NCBI RefSeq assembly: GCF_020520425.1
Contig: NC_079487.1
Location: 53,420,719-53,484,718 of the forward strand
Direction of reading: 5' to 3'
Source: Spinacia oleracea
Taxonomy: Eukaryota > Streptophyta > Magnoliopsida > Caryophyllales > Amaranthaceae
Length of the DNA: 64,000 nt
In this document: positions 49,235-62,035 of the stretch, in pieces
How the letters are laid out: each line of letters starts with the position of its first letter
Position numbering within the stretch: the first letter of the stretch is position 1
Translations under genes and position numbers: made by a program
Notes under the pieces: generated by a model
What the model was told of the DNA's origin: nothing
Databases searched by the model: none
Seen by the model: the letters and a program-made list of their open reading frames with translations, nothing else

Positions 49235-50615
49235 TGTTAGGTTATGATACATATGACAATTCATAAATCATGCGGAAAAACCATTTAGCCAGGAATACAT
49301 ATTATTTACACATAATCATTTAGCATAGTTTAGATGCATACTCTTTGTTGCGTGCCTTCCCTAGCTGCGCCCGAACCGAACAAGAACAAGTCTTTAGGAC
49401 TCCAAGTGTCGTCCCTCCGTAGATAGTCCACAGCACGTCCGGATCCGCCTTAAGATTGACCAACTAGAATCGCCCTTAAGGTACTATTATTTTCGGCACT
49501 TTTAGGCAAATGTGTGACTGGATTTTTCTCTCAAAAACTCACTTTGAATACTTGAAAACTCGTTGTAAATATGTGACCCTAGGCACCTATTTATAGAGTT
49601 ATGGAAAGGGATTTGGAATCCTATTAGGATACTAATTTATTTAATTATAACCCTACTAGGACTCTAATTAAATAATCATTATCTAATAGTTTTAGGATTT
49701 AATCATATTTCGAATCCCGATTGCTTTAGGATTCCCGCACAAGCATTGCACGAGCACCGTACACCCGCGCAAGCCTTGCGGCCCACGCTAGGCGCACAGC
49801 GCTCGGCCCACTGCTGCTGTGCTCTCGCGCGCGCGCCAGGCTTTGGCTGGGCCTGGCCTTGCGCTGCGCCTGGTCGAGGCTTGGCACGCGATGGTGCGTG
49901 TTGGCTCGCTGGGCGATGGCCTGGCTTCGTGCTGGGCCTTCGTCTAGCGGGCCTCGTCCGATGCTAATTCGTACGATACGCTTCCGATTAAATTCCCGAT
50001 TCCGGAATTCATTTCCGATACGAACAATATTTAATTTTTCCGATTCCGGAATCAATTTCCGTTTCGAACAAATATTTAATATTTCCGTTTCCGGAATTAT
50101 TTTCCGATTCCGATAATATTTCCGATTCTGAACATATTTCCGTTTCCGGCAATATTTTCGATTCCGGCAATATTTCCATTTCCGATAATATTTTCCGATA
50201 CGTACCATGTTTCCGTTTCCGGCAACATCTACGACTTGGATAACATTTATATTTCCGATACGATCCATATTTCCGTTTCCGGCAATATCATCGTTTCCGG
50301 AGTATTCATTTCTTGCCTGTGACGATTTCAGCTCCCACTGAAACCAAGACCCGTCGATTCCGAATATCCATAGATGGAGTATTTAATGCCATTAAATACT
50401 TGATCCGTTTACGTACTATTTGTGTGACCCTACGGGTTCAGTCAAGAGTAAGCTGTGGATTAATATCATTAATTCCACTTGAACTGAAGCGACCTCTAGC
50501 TAGGCATTCAGCTCACTTGATCTCACTGAATTATTAACTTGTTAATTAATACTGAACCGCATTTATTAGACTTAACATTGAATGCATACTTGGACCAAGG
50601 GCATTATTTCCTTCA
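49235..50615 (-). repeat. 3' LTR of copia element B
   Basis: Minus strand TGAAGGAAATAATGCCC...CATAACCTAACA. It has the family layout: a TTTCCG array (49975-50300), a GC-rich block (49738-49960) and TATAAATA near 49591 on minus. The GC-rich block differs from that of element A although the flanks match. Confidence 0.92.
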
Positions 50616-50626
50616 GTCTCCCACTT
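50616..50626 (-). other. Polypurine tract of element B
   Basis: Minus strand AAGTGGGAGAC directly before the 3' LTR. Confidence 0.75.
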
Positions 50627-51479
50627 GTCCTTAGGGACAAGTGTGCATTTCCTAATTCCTTTGTCGCTCGATGCTTGCTCTTGAACATAAGGTAAGAGTT
50701 GTCATCCTTATTATGTCCAGAGGTGTTCCTCGGTTTCAGAGTTCAACTGATCAAATAAACAGATAATCATAGCCTATGATTCATCCGAGCACGGCCATGC
50801 ATTTCACAGTTTCAAGCTCTCCGAGTGGCCTTGTACAACTTTTAAGCATCTCATCCCGATTTATGGGAGGACAATCCCAATCTTGCGATCTTGAGATTAG
50901 ACTTCGTTTGATAGGTGATTACCTGAGCGTTGCCTTTATAGCCTCCTTTTACGGTGCGACGGTTGGTCAACGTCAAAGCAACCGTTCTCAAACAAGTAAT
51001 CTCAAATCACTCAGGTATTGAGGATTTAGTGTCTAATAATTTTAATGAAATTTACTTATGACAGACTTTCATCTCTTACAGTAAAGTTTCATAGGTCTTG
51101 TCCGATACTAGTCTTCCCAAAGTAAGTATCTATGCAAATGATTATGACATTGCCATGTCCACATAGTTCATGAAACAGAACTACTAGTCATCTTGCATTC
51201 TAGTCGTCTAACGTTTTCTATGCGTCCAATTTTATAGAAAACTCCGACTAGGGACCATTTTCAACCTTTGACATCCAAGTTCACTTGATAGACATTTCTT
51301 AGTCACAGGACTGGTCCTGACAGTCTATCTTGAATATATCGTCAAATTGAAGGGACTCATCATTTAATAAACCACAAATTAAATGGAAAAATGAATTCTT
51401 TTCATTTATTGTGAATGATTAACCAATAATGTTTTACAAAGATTTAAACTCTAAAACTTTAAAACATTAAACAGGGACA

Positions 51480-54400
51480 TCAAAGCCATTCTCCAATATG
51501 CTTGATTCCCATAGCTGCAGTGTGCGAGTTGTGCTTCGCCTGCGGCAGAGGTTTAGTCAATGGATCTGATATGTTATCATCAGTTCCAACTTTGCTTATC
51601 TCGACTTCTTTTCTTTCAACGAACTCTCGTAGAAGGTGAAATCTACGAAGTACATGCTTGACTCTCTGGTGGTGTCTAGGCTCCTTCGCCTGTGCAATAG
51701 CTCCGTTATTATCATAATACAGGGCTATTGGTCCTTTAATGGAGGGGACTACACCAAGTTCACCTATGAACTTCCTTAGCCATATAGCTTCCTTTGCTGC
51801 TTCATGTGCAGCAATGTACTCCGCTTCAGTTGTAGAATCCGCAATGGTGCTTTGCTTAGCACTTTTCCAGCTTACTGCTCCTCCGTTGAGGCAGAAGACA
51901 AACCCAGATTGTGATCTGAAATCATCTTTGTCGGTTTGGAAACTTGCGTCCGTATAGCCTTTAACAATTAATTCATCATCTCCACCATAGACCAGGAAGT
52001 CATCTTTGTGCCTTTTCAGGTACTTCAGAATATTCTTGGCAGCAGTCCAATGCGCCTCTCCTGGGTCTGACTGGTATCTGCTCGTAGCACTGAGTGCATA
52101 CGCAACATCCGGGCGTGTACATATCATAGCATACATTATTGAACCAATCAATGATGCATATGGAATCCCATTCATTCGTCTACGCTCATCAAGTGTTTTT
52201 GGGCACTGATTCTTGCTTAGAGTCATTCCATGAGACATGGGTAGGTAGCCTCGCTTGGAGTCCGCCATCTTGAACCTATCAAGCACCTTATTGATATAAG
52301 TTCTTTGACTAAGTCCAATCATCTTTTTAGATCTATCTCTGTAAATCTTGATGCCCAATATGTACTGTGCTTCTCCTAGATCTTTCATCGAAAAACATTT
52401 CCCAAGCCAAATCTTGACAGAGTTCAACATAGGAATGTCATTTCCGATAAGTAATATGTCGTCGACATATAATACTAGGAAAGCAATTTTGCTCCCACTG
52501 AACTTCTTGTATACACAAGATTCGTCTGCGTTCTTGATGAAACCAAAGTCACTGACTGCTTCATCAAAACGTATATTCCAGCTCCTGGATGCCTGCTTCA
52601 ATCCGTAGATTGACTTCTTTAGCTTGCATACCTTTTTAGCATTCATTGGATCCTCAAAACCTTCAGGCTGTGTCATAAACACAGTTTCTGTTAAAACGCC
52701 GTTTAAGAAAGCAGTTTTGACATCCATCTGCCATATTTCGTAATCGTAATATGCAGCGATTGCTAACATTATCCGAATAGACTTTAGCATTGCAACTGGT
52801 GAAAAGGTTTCATCGTAATCCACACCGTGGACTTGCCTGTAACCTTTTGCAGCCAATCTAGCTTTGAAAACTTCAAGTTTCCCATCCTTGTCCTTTTTCA
52901 GTTTGAAAACCCATTTGCTTCCAATGGCTTGGTAGCCATCTGGCAAATCGACCAAATCCCATACTTGGTTTTCAGACATGGAGTCTAATTCAGATTGCAT
53001 GGCTTCTTGCCATTGCTTGGAGCTAGGGCTCGTCATAGCTTGTTTGTAAGTCGCAGGTTCATCACTTTCAAGTAATAGAACGTCATAGCTCTCGTTCGTC
53101 AAAATACCTAAGTACCTTTCCGGTTGAGATCTATATCTTTGCGATCTACGCGGGGTAACATTTCTAGATTGACCATGATTCTCACCAGATTCTTCTAAAG
53201 ATCTATGAGTTTCATCCTGAATGTCATCTTGAGCATTCTCTAGAGTTTGTTGTTCGACTCGAATTTCTTCGAGGTCTACTTTTCTCCCACTTGTCATTTT
53301 GGAAATGTGATCTTTCTCCAAAAAGACACCATCTCGAGCAACAAACACCTTGTTCTCAGATGTATTGTAGAAGTAATACCCCTTTGTTTCCTTTGGATAG
53401 CCCACAAGGATACATTTGTCAGATTTTGGACGAAGTTTGTCTGAAATTAATCGTTTGACGTATACTTCACATCCCCAAATCTTAAGAAAAGACACATTTG
53501 GAGGCTTTCCAAACCATAACTCATATGGAGTCTTTTCGACAGCTTTAGACGGAACTCTATTTATAGTGAGTGCAGCTGTATTTAGTGCATGTCCCCAAAA
53601 TTCTAATGGAAGTTTGGCCTGACCCATCATTGACCTGACCATGTCTAGCAAGGTTCTGTTCCTCTGTTCCGACACACCGTTCCATTGTGGTGTTCCAGGA
53701 GGAGTCAATTCTGATAGAATTCCACATTCTTTCAGATGGTCATCAAATTCATAGCTCAGATATTCACCGCCTCTATCAGACCGCAGTGCCTTAATCTTCT
53801 TGCCTAATTGATTCTCTACTTCACTCTGAAATTCCTTGAATTTGTCAAAGGATTCAGACTTATGCTTCATTAGGTAGACATAACCATATCTACTGAAGTC
53901 ATCAGTGAAAGTGATAAAGTAGCTGAAACCACCTCTAGCATTTGTACTCATTGGTCCACATACATCTGTATGGATTAAACCCAATAGTTCATTTGCTCTT
54001 TCTCCAACTTTAGAGAAAGGTTGCTTTGTCATTTTGCCAAGTAAACATGATTCGCATTTACCATAATCCTCTAAGTCAAATGGTTCTAGAATTCCTTCCT
54101 TTTGAAGTCTTTCTAAGCGTTTCAAGTTTATATGGCCTAATCGACAATGCCACAGATAGGTGAGATCTGAATCATCCTTTTTGGCCTTTTTGGTATTTAT
54201 GTTATATACTTGTTTGTCGTGATCTAATAAATAAAGTCCATTGACTAATCTAGCAGATCCATAAAACATCTCTTTAAAATAAAACGAACAACTATTGTCT
54301 TTTATTAAAAAGGAAAATCCCTTAGCATCTAAGCAAGAAACTGAAATGATGTTTTTAGTAAGACTTGGAACATGGAAACATTCTTCCAGTTCCAAAACTA

Positions 54401-55466
54401 GCCCGGAGGGCAACGACAAATAGTAAGTTCCTACAGCTAATGCAGCAATCCGTGCTCCATTTCCCACTCGTAGGTCGACTTCACCCTTGCTTAACTTTCT
54501 ACTTCTTCTTCGTCCCTGTGGATTGGAACATAAGTGTGAGCCACAACCTGTATCTAATACCCAAGAAGTTGAATTAGCAAGTATACAGTCTATAACGAAA
54601 ATACCTGAAGATGGAACGACGGTTCCGTTCTTCTGATCTTCCTTTAGCTTTGGACATTCTCTTTTGTAATGGCCTATTCCATCACAATAAAGACAGCTTG
54701 ATGTGGACTTGTCCTGCTTTGATTTAGCATTGCCCTTGGACTTTCCACCTTTCTTGAACGGTCTCCTTCTAGCCTTGAGTAAATCTTTGGCTTCACAGTC
54801 CAGTATTATTTCAGCCTTTCTGACAAGGTGAACAAATTCTGCAACTGTTTCTTCTCTTGGTTCACTTAGGTATAGTTGCTTGAAGCGACCAAACCCACTG
54901 TGTAGTGAATTGAGCAAGATAGAGACTGCCATCCTTTCGCTTATTGGTGTTCCTAGTAGACTTAGGCGATCAAAGTATGAACGCGTAAGATCCACATGGA
55001 ACCTCAGTGGGACGCCTACCCTCTGTTTAGTGCGAAGGAGCTGAACATGTGTTTCTTGGACCTCCATCCTATAACACCTGTTGGGAGAACTAACCTTTAG
55101 ACCAGACATTGATTCAATCAACTCATGGACGTCCAGGTCCCTGTCCTCCGTGCTTCCACGACAGATATCCCTCAGATTCTTGATGAGCGTAAAAGGTTCA
55201 TAGGCTACAAACCTTCTAGCCCAATCATTAGGGATATTGTTTAGCATGAGACTCATAACCTTTTTGAGATCCGCATCCCAGGCGTAAAATCTCTCAGGGG
55301 TCATGTCTCTGGCATAGTAGCTTGGCATGGGATGTGATAGTACATACTCAAGTCCATTGAGTTTGACTATTTCAACTAGCTTAGCTTCCCATTCAAGAAA
55401 ATTTGCCAGGTTCAGCTTGACCATAAGCTCAGAACCCATGATGATGTTTTGATTGTTGTTTGCCAT
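51480..55466 (-). CDS. Copia Gag-Pol polyprotein of element B, uninterrupted
   Basis: A single frame of 1328 aa from MANNNQN; an upstream in-frame ATG at 55559 would add 31 hydrophobic residues, so the later start is preferred. Gag occupies about 1-250. A CCHC zinc knuckle is at C258/C261/H266/C271 and the protease active site DTG at 305-307. Integrase has its HHCC finger (H440, H445, C471, C474) and catalytic D501, D564, E600. RT carries YVDD at 1000-1003. RNase H shows D1173, E1214 or E1216, and D1252. The domain order PR-INT-RT-RH defines Ty1/copia. Every catalytic residue looked for is present and there is no frameshift, so the element may still be able to move. Lineage within copia was not resolved. 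Confidence 0.95.
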   Translation of the reverse strand: MANNNQNIIMGSELMVKLNLANFLEWEAKLVEIVKLNGLEYVLSHPMPSYYARDMTPERFYAWDADLKKVMSLMLNNIPNDWARRFVAYEPFTLIKNLRDICRGSTEDRDLDVHELIESMSGLKVSSPNRCYRMEVQETHVQLLRTKQRVGVPLRFHVDLTRSYFDRLSLLGTPISERMAVSILLNSLHSGFGRFKQLYLSEPREETVAEFVHLVRKAEIILDCEAKDLLKARRRPFKKGGKSKGNAKSKQDKSTSSCLYCDGIGHYKRECPKLKEDQKNGTVVPSSGIFVIDCILANSTSWVLDTGCGSHLCSNPQGRRRSRKLSKGEVDLRVGNGARIAALAVGTYYLSLPSGLVLELEECFHVPSLTKNIISVSCLDAKGFSFLIKDNSCSFYFKEMFYGSARLVNGLYLLDHDKQVYNINTKKAKKDDSDLTYLWHCRLGHINLKRLERLQKEGILEPFDLEDYGKCESCLLGKMTKQPFSKVGERANELLGLIHTDVCGPMSTNARGGFSYFITFTDDFSRYGYVYLMKHKSESFDKFKEFQSEVENQLGKKIKALRSDRGGEYLSYEFDDHLKECGILSELTPPGTPQWNGVSEQRNRTLLDMVRSMMGQAKLPLEFWGHALNTAALTINRVPSKAVEKTPYELWFGKPPNVSFLKIWGCEVYVKRLISDKLRPKSDKCILVGYPKETKGYYFYNTSENKVFVARDGVFLEKDHISKMTSGRKVDLEEIRVEQQTLENAQDDIQDETHRSLEESGENHGQSRNVTPRRSQRYRSQPERYLGILTNESYDVLLLESDEPATYKQAMTSPSSKQWQEAMQSELDSMSENQVWDLVDLPDGYQAIGSKWVFKLKKDKDGKLEVFKARLAAKGYRQVHGVDYDETFSPVAMLKSIRIMLAIAAYYDYEIWQMDVKTAFLNGVLTETVFMTQPEGFEDPMNAKKVCKLKKSIYGLKQASRSWNIRFDEAVSDFGFIKNADESCVYKKFSGSKIAFLVLYVDDILLIGNDIPMLNSVKIWLGKCFSMKDLGEAQYILGIKIYRDRSKKMIGLSQRTYINKVLDRFKMADSKRGYLPMSHGMTLSKNQCPKTLDERRRMNGIPYASLIGSIMYAMICTRPDVAYALSATSRYQSDPGEAHWTAAKNILKYLKRHKDDFLVYGGDDELIVKGYTDASFQTDKDDFRSQSGFVFCLNGGAVSWKSAKQSTIADSTTEAEYIAAHEAAKEAIWLRKFIGELGVVPSIKGPIALYYDNNGAIAQAKEPRHHQRVKHVLRRFHLLREFVERKEVEISKVGTDDNISDPLTKPLPQAKHNSHTAAMGIKHIGEWL

Positions 55467-56924
55467 TTTTAAAACTACAATTGAAAAGAATAAACAAATA
55501 AATAACCATTCACAGTTTCTCTTAATAAACTTAAATTCTAGCATACATGCATAATTCAATGTTTATTAAGCATTTTATTCAAGTCATGTGTTCCGGCAGG
55601 TGTGAATAAAATGATTCCAAGATCCTAAAATCATTGAAGAACTAAGCACAGTTTGTCGACTTAATCCTAAAACATCTTAGGTAAGCAAAAGCCTTTTGCT
55701 AATAGTCTAGAAACTATTCTTGGTTGATAGGTACGTCTAAGAACTTATTAGGTAAACCTATCGATTTTGCCACGACATAAAAGGACTCCTTACTTATATC
55801 GTTGAGTTTCACCAAAACTAACATGTACTCACAATTATTTGTGTACCTTGCCCCTTTAGGACCAATAAGTAACACCTCGCTGAGCGAAAACTATTACTAG
55901 ATTGATGTAAAGGATATCCAAGCAAGTGTATATTTTGGCATGGCACCTTTTAACTCAATTTTTAAGTTTGGAACTTAAGGCTCTTACTATGTTGGTTAGA
56001 TTTTAAGTGAACTAAAATCCTTAATCATGCAACATAATCAAGCTTTTGATCTCATGCATTTTAAGACATATTTAAAACAATAAATAACTTAAAACATGCA
56101 TAAGATAAATGTGATCTAGTATGGCCCGACTTCATCTTGAAGCTTTAACTTCAAAGTCCGTCTTGAAAATCTCCGTGGGAGGCACCATTTTCTTCAAATA
56201 GGATAAGCTATAATTAAAACTAATTACAACTATTTGATGGTACGCAGACCATATTTGAATTGAAAAAACAACTTTGGTACTTTAGACCAATTACATTCAA
56301 ATTAATGGTACGCAGACCATATTTTCTATCCTATTTGGGCCATACTAGTCACTTCATAACCTGCAAAACAGTACATATACAATATATACCATTCACCCAT
56401 TCATTATCATGAATGGCCCATATAGCTGGTTAGTAAAACACATTATGCATCACGTAAACATTTGCAGCAATTAATCAAGGGCACCAATAATCTACCAATT
56501 ATTCAGTCCTTATTAATTCTAATCAAGTTGTTTTAACCTTAAGGATTTGTAGACCTAATCAAGAGTTTATGACTAAAAGGGCTCCCACTTAAACCAATAA
56601 ATTCATATGCTTTACTAATTTTAAACATAAAAATGTATTTCTAGTCTAACCGGAAACATACAAATTTAATTAAAATTTAAAGCTCATATAAATTTATAAT
56701 TGAATCCAAAAAGTTTAATTTAATTTCAGTCGTATTTAAATTAATTCATGATTTTAATTTTAGTAAAATAATTAGAATAAATAAAATTTATTATAATTAC
56801 AATATTCAAAATTAAAATCCAAGAAAATAATTTAAATTATTAATTTTAAAATTAATTAAAATTACGTAAACTGAAAATTTCAAATTAAAATTTCAAAACG
56901 ATCTAATCGTAACGCAAACACCTC
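55467..56924. other. Leader of element B, A/T-rich part
   Basis: Untranslated leader on the minus strand. 55729-56120 matches C at 12742-13140 and 56121 onward matches C from 21100. The uninterrupted string GTGATCTAGTATGGCCCG near 56111-56128 is the empty form of the site where A landed in C. Confidence 0.7.
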
Positions 56925-57440
56925 ACGCATCGCACGCCCATGGGCCACACGCACACAGCCATCGCTGGCCATGTGCGCGCAGCCCATGCGTCGTATCGCT
57001 TGCTGCTGCTTTCCTTCGCAAGGCTCCACGCGAGCTGGTGCTCGCTGCGCGCGCGCCAGCGCTCGATGCACGCGAGCCATCGCTCGTTGCGTTCGCTCGC
57101 CAGCGCTCGCTGCATGCGAGCCAGCGCTCGCTGCGCGCGCTCGCCAACGCTCGCTGTGCGCGCTCGCCAGCGCTCGCTTGATGCGAGCCAGCGCTCGCTG
57201 CGCGCGCGGCAGTGCGCGTTGTGGCGCAGCTCGCTTGCTGCCCACACGCGACTGCTGTGCCTGCTTTCGCCCTTGCCCATTCGTCCATTGCTCACAGCCC
57301 ACGACACAAGGCAGGGCTGCTGCCTTGTGCTCGTGTACCATGGCCTTGCTCATTGCATTCGTGCCGCATGGGCGACGAGCTCCCTTGCTCGTCGTCACAT
57401 GCCCGCACTATACAACACCCCTTAAGGGTAACACGTAGCG
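56925..57440. repeat. GC-rich leader cassette of element B
   Basis: Short repeats such as GCCAGCGCTCGCTGC and GCGCGCTCGCCA give open frames in all directions (Ala/Arg/Ser-rich). It is flanked by A/T-rich leader and ends in CACCCCTTAAGGGTAAC. Related blocks sit at the same place in A and C. Confidence 0.8.
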
Positions 57441-58186
57441 TCCATTGCTTTGTGCGTGCAAGTTATATGAACGAATCGCATAAAATTTAAAAAATTTATA
57501 TTTAAAATTAATGACAAATTAATAAATAATATTAATTTCATAATTTTAGGGCGAAAAATCGAAAATTTATTATTCAATTGATTTCCGATTAACATGGATT
57601 CAAGTCTAGGTCATAAAAATTTAAAATTTATCATAAATTTACAATTTTTATGGTGGTTTTTAATCATAGGTATCTAATTAAATTATAATTAATTATGAAA
57701 ATCAAATTAATTCTAAATTATTCTAATTTTCAACAAATTAATAATAATTACAAATTAGATTGCATAATTAACAAGGCTAGGCATTCAAACTTATTAAACA
57801 TATACAGTAGGTCAATCAAAAATTCAAGATTTATCAACAAGAATCGCAAATATTTAATTTAACATCTTAAATTTACGAAATTTTGCATTCGAAAAACTAA
57901 AACCTTCGAAAAGTCATAGTTAGGCTTCGAATTTGAGAATTCTGGGTTCGGCAGAAAAATAACTATTTTTGTCAAAATTTTAGCATGCCTTTTACATGCG
58001 GAATTGACACAAAAATTACTCGATTTGGAAGAGTAACGAAGAAACTGCCGAAAAACTGCGTACGTATAATTAAATAAGCGCAATTTGCAATTAATTAACA
58101 ATTACGAAAATTAATCACCCCTTTTAATTCTTGCAAATTTGTAATATTTAACCATGTTCAAGCAATTTAGATTATGAAAATAATAA

Positions 58187-58203
58187 GAGGCTCGTGATAC
58201 CAC
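58187..58203 (-). other. Primer-binding site of element B
   Basis: Minus strand GTGGTATCACGAGCC right after the 5' LTR, identical to element A and matching the start of a tRNA-Met type PBS. Confidence 0.75.
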
Positions 58204-59633
58204 TGTTAGGTTATGATACATATGACAATTCATAAATCATGCGGAAAAACCATTTAGCCAGGAATACATATTATTTACACATAATCATTTAGCATAGTTT
58301 AGATGCATACTCTTTGTTGCGTGCCTTCCCTAGCTGCGCCCGAACCGAACAAGAACAAGTCTTTAGGACTCCAAGTGTCGTCCCTCCGTAGATAGTCCAC
58401 AGCACGTCCGGATCCGCCTTAAGATTGACCAACTAGAATCGCCCTTAAGGTACTATTATTTTCGGCACTTTTAGGCAAATGTGTGACTGGATTTTTCTCT
58501 CAAAAACTCACTTTGAATACTTGAAAACTCGTTGTAAATATGTGACCCTAGGCACCTATTTATAGAGTTATGGAAAGGGATTTGGAATCCTATTAGGATA
58601 CTAATTTATTTAATTATAACCCTACTAGGACTCTAATTAAATAATCATTATCTAATAGTTTTAGGATTTAATCATATTTCGAATCCCGATTGCTTTAGGA
58701 TTCCCGCACAAGCATTGCACGAGCACCGTACACCCGCGCAAGCCTTGCGGCCCACGCTAGGCGCACAGCGCTCGGCCCACTGCTGCTGTGCTCTCGCGCG
58801 CGCGCCAGGCTTTGGCTGGGCCTGGCCTTGCTCTGGGCCTGGTCGAGGCTTGGCACGCGATGGTGCGTGTTGGCTCGCTGGGCCATGGCCTGGCTTCGTG
58901 CTGGGCCTTCGTCTAGCGGGCCTCGTCCGATGCTAATTCGTACGATACGCTTCCGATTAAATTCCCGATTCCGGAATTCATTTCCGATACGAACAATATT
59001 TAATATTTCCGATTCCGGAATCAATTTCCGTTTCGAACAAATATTTAATATTTCCGTTTCCGGAATTATTTTCCGATTCCGATAATATTTCCGATTCTGA
59101 ACATATTTCCGTTTCCGGCAATATTTCCATTTCCGATAATATTTCCATTTCCGATAATATTTTCCGATACGTACCATGTTTCCGTTTCCGGCAACATCTA
59201 CGACTTGGATAATATTTATATTTCCGATACGATCCATATTTCCGTTTCCGGCAATATCATCGTTTCCGGAGTATTCATTTCTTGCCTGTGACGATCTCAG
59301 CTCCCACTGAAACCAAGATCCGTCGATTCCGAATATCCATAGATGGAGTATTTAATGCCATTAAATACTTGATCCGTTTACGTACTATTTGTGTGACCCT
59401 ACGGGTTCAGTCAAGAGTAAGCTGTGGATTAATATCATTAATTCCACTTGAACTGAAGCGACCTCTAACTAGGCATTCAGCTCACTTGATCTCACTGAAT
59501 TATTAACTTGTTAATTAATACTGAACCGCATTTATTAGACTTAACATTGAATGCATACTTGGACCAAGGGCATTATTTGTCTTAAGCAGCTTGTTCAGCA
59601 TAGAGGATTGCGTAAGGTGTGCTATTTCCTTCA
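58204..59633 (-). repeat. 5' LTR of copia element B, with a 49-bp insertion
   Basis: Same sequence as 49235-50615 apart from about a dozen single changes and an extra 49 bp at 59579-59627. The extra piece sits about 6 bp inside the outer LTR end and is bordered by ATTT on both sides. Confidence 0.92.
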
Positions 59634-62035
59634 ATGCGGACTGCACTGTTGCCGGGGGTTCTGACGTTGTGAGTGAACGAGAAGAAGGCAGTTCCAATAT
59701 CAAGGTGCAAATTTAAACTAAATGAGGTGTATTTTATTGGTTTATGTTTGTATCTAATTGTGATGTAAATAGATCTGTGTTTTTATGTGTGTAGGAAATT
59801 AATTCGACAGTATTGATTGATCTGGAGTAGGATAACAATTTTCAAAAGAATTTATTGAGGCCATGGCCTCTTTTAACGAGGTAATCTATCCTCTTCACTG
59901 CAGTCTGATATAGTAGAAATATTGTATATGGTTCTTTAACTAATTACATCTGAAAATGTGGTCTAGAAACCTCTGATTACGGCTCTCTCTAACCCTACAA
60001 CGCAATCAGAATGTATTGCCGAAGATGCTTATACATGGACTAAGGTAACAAATTGTGTAGGGACTTTAAGGATTTGAGTAAATATCCATATATTTGTCTA
60101 TAATCTGAATAGCTTCCTTGTTATTTCTTAATGAAAGGGTCGGCTCTTCTTCGAGTATGTTCTTCTATCTTTTTGGGTAAAAAGTATGTTCTGTATGATT
60201 ATATAGATTTCATGGCTCATTGTAGTTTACATTTCGATTCCTGATATTTGTGATTGAATTCAGTTTTGCTTGATCTAGTTTGAGTTAGTTGACATGAATT
60301 TGTGATTGGTAATTTTAACCCTTGATTTTTTTTTGGTTAGTGGAGCTTCAATAATAGAAACTTTTGAGCGGATTATGCTTTTTATTTTGATTGAATGGAT
60401 TGAAATAACATCTCGATTTTGCTGCCAGAGTGTCCCTTATGGACTTTCTTTTTTGTGCCCTTAGTTTCTAATTCTTAATCTCTATGGAAATTAGGTTTTT
60501 TTTTTCCTTCGTTGTTGTTTAATTTCTCTGCTTATTTTCATTGATTCACTATTTATGTTAACTCATTTTATTACTCTTGTTGTTGTACAAAAATAGTTAG
60601 CTTGGAGAGTCCTATGTAATAGTAATGTTGGTGATATCTCTCTTAACACAGGGTGTACTACACAAAGTTTTGAGCTACAGTGCTTAATGCACAAATCAGG
60701 AGTCTACAAGACCGACTGAACAGAATCGATAAATCATTGAGAAGTAGCTCAACATCTGAAACTCTTTTCAACTCCAGTGTGGTAAAATAATCTAAACCAC
60801 CAATCCCTTCATTTTTCCAGCTTCTATCTTGTTATTTTTCCAACATCTGAAACTCTTTTCAACTCCAGTGTGGTGAGGCGGTTTGTAATTGTACCAGCAA
60901 TAAAGTCTCAGTCTATCTATTTTAGCATTATTTTTTTTGCTAGGTTGTATTGAGCTCGAGTTTCACGCTCTTCCCATGTTGTTTGTCAGTCATACTTTGA
61001 ACTCTCATGTAGGATCTATGTTTTTCTTTTAGTTAGATGCTTACCTATTTTTTTTTTGTGCAGGTCTTCCTTCTCTGATTGCAGTTCCTCAAGGGTGTAA
61101 AACATCCAACTGTCTTGTTAGGTAAGCTAGTTATGTATGTCCGACAAATATGCGGAGTGCTTTGTAGTTTATGAATTGAAGCTTCAATATTCAAGTTAAT
61201 TGGAGTTGCTTAGAGATATATGCCTAGCATTTGTAATGTTTTGCCATTTGATTATGAGCTTGTTGTACAAGTAGGTATGAAGGAGATCTCTCGGTTGATG
61301 CAGTAACAGATTGGTTTGCAATAACGATACTGAGGTTACCTCGCATTCCTTATTACACAATGGACACATTGGTACGTTGATCTTCTTTCGTTGTAATAGA
61401 TGCTCGACACTCCTCAGGCTTCTCTGATTAGATTATTTTTATTATAAGACCACCTAAAAGATTTCCAGATTGACACTAAATGCCTCACTATCCATCAACT
61501 AGTCCACTGATAAAAAAACGTTGTGATATGCATTGACATTGACAGTGCCTTTTAATATCAAGTCTCGCTTGGAACTTCATGCCATCTAATGTTGGTGATT
61601 GTTCCTTATATGCATGGTCTTATTAAAGTCTCATTCACTTCTCTTAGAAAAGAACCTCAAAAAATAACAACATTGTTTTATTCTCAAGGATTATGAAGTT
61701 CGTTCCATTTATTGATTTATTCTATTCTTGGCACCATAAAAGTTAAATATATTATTCTTAGGTTATAATCGTTGTTCTTTTAAGTGTTGTCAAGCTATGG
61801 AGTATGACATCTTTTATTTTTATTTAATAAAATGGTATTGCAGATTTGCAGAGAGCAAGAGCAAGAGCAGTTGGTAAATCTCGTCATCCCATATATAAAT
61901 CATACCATCCAGATAGATGATAAAGCACTCCAAGAAAAACAAGGTCAAAATAACGACTCTTATGGGAAAGCAAATGTAAGGCTAGTTTCCGATACCGCGG
62001 CCTCCCGCTCTAACTTCTATCCAAATACCGTATGA
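59634..62035 (+). pseudogene. Exon-like host gene fragments inside the CACTA element
   Basis: Several open pieces are joined by good GT-AG sites: one ending at 59704, then 59967-60044, about 60682-60781, 61064-61121, 61276-61371 and 61844-62035 (stop). The last three join in phase: the first reads VPQGCKTSNCLV, the second RYEGDLSVDAVTDWF and ILRLPRIPYYTMDTL, then a Gln/Glu-rich tail. The middle part recalls the thioredoxin-like region of plant DnaJ-thioredoxin proteins, but that is a memory-based guess. A likely in-frame stop near 59829 and a 33-bp duplication (60749-60781 and 60841-60873) argue against a working gene. Confidence 0.45.

Larger units (their letters stand above)
49235..59633 (-). 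mobile_element. Full-length autonomous Ty1/copia element B, TSD ATGCG
   Basis: The LTRs at 49235-50615 (1381 bp) and 58204-59633 (1430 bp, with a 49-bp insertion) flank an interior with PBS, PPT and an uninterrupted polyprotein. ATGCG flanks the element at 49230-49234 and 59634-59638. By eye the LTRs differ at roughly a dozen positions, so it is young but somewhat older than A. It inserted in the captured-gene part of the CACTA element. Confidence 0.93.
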
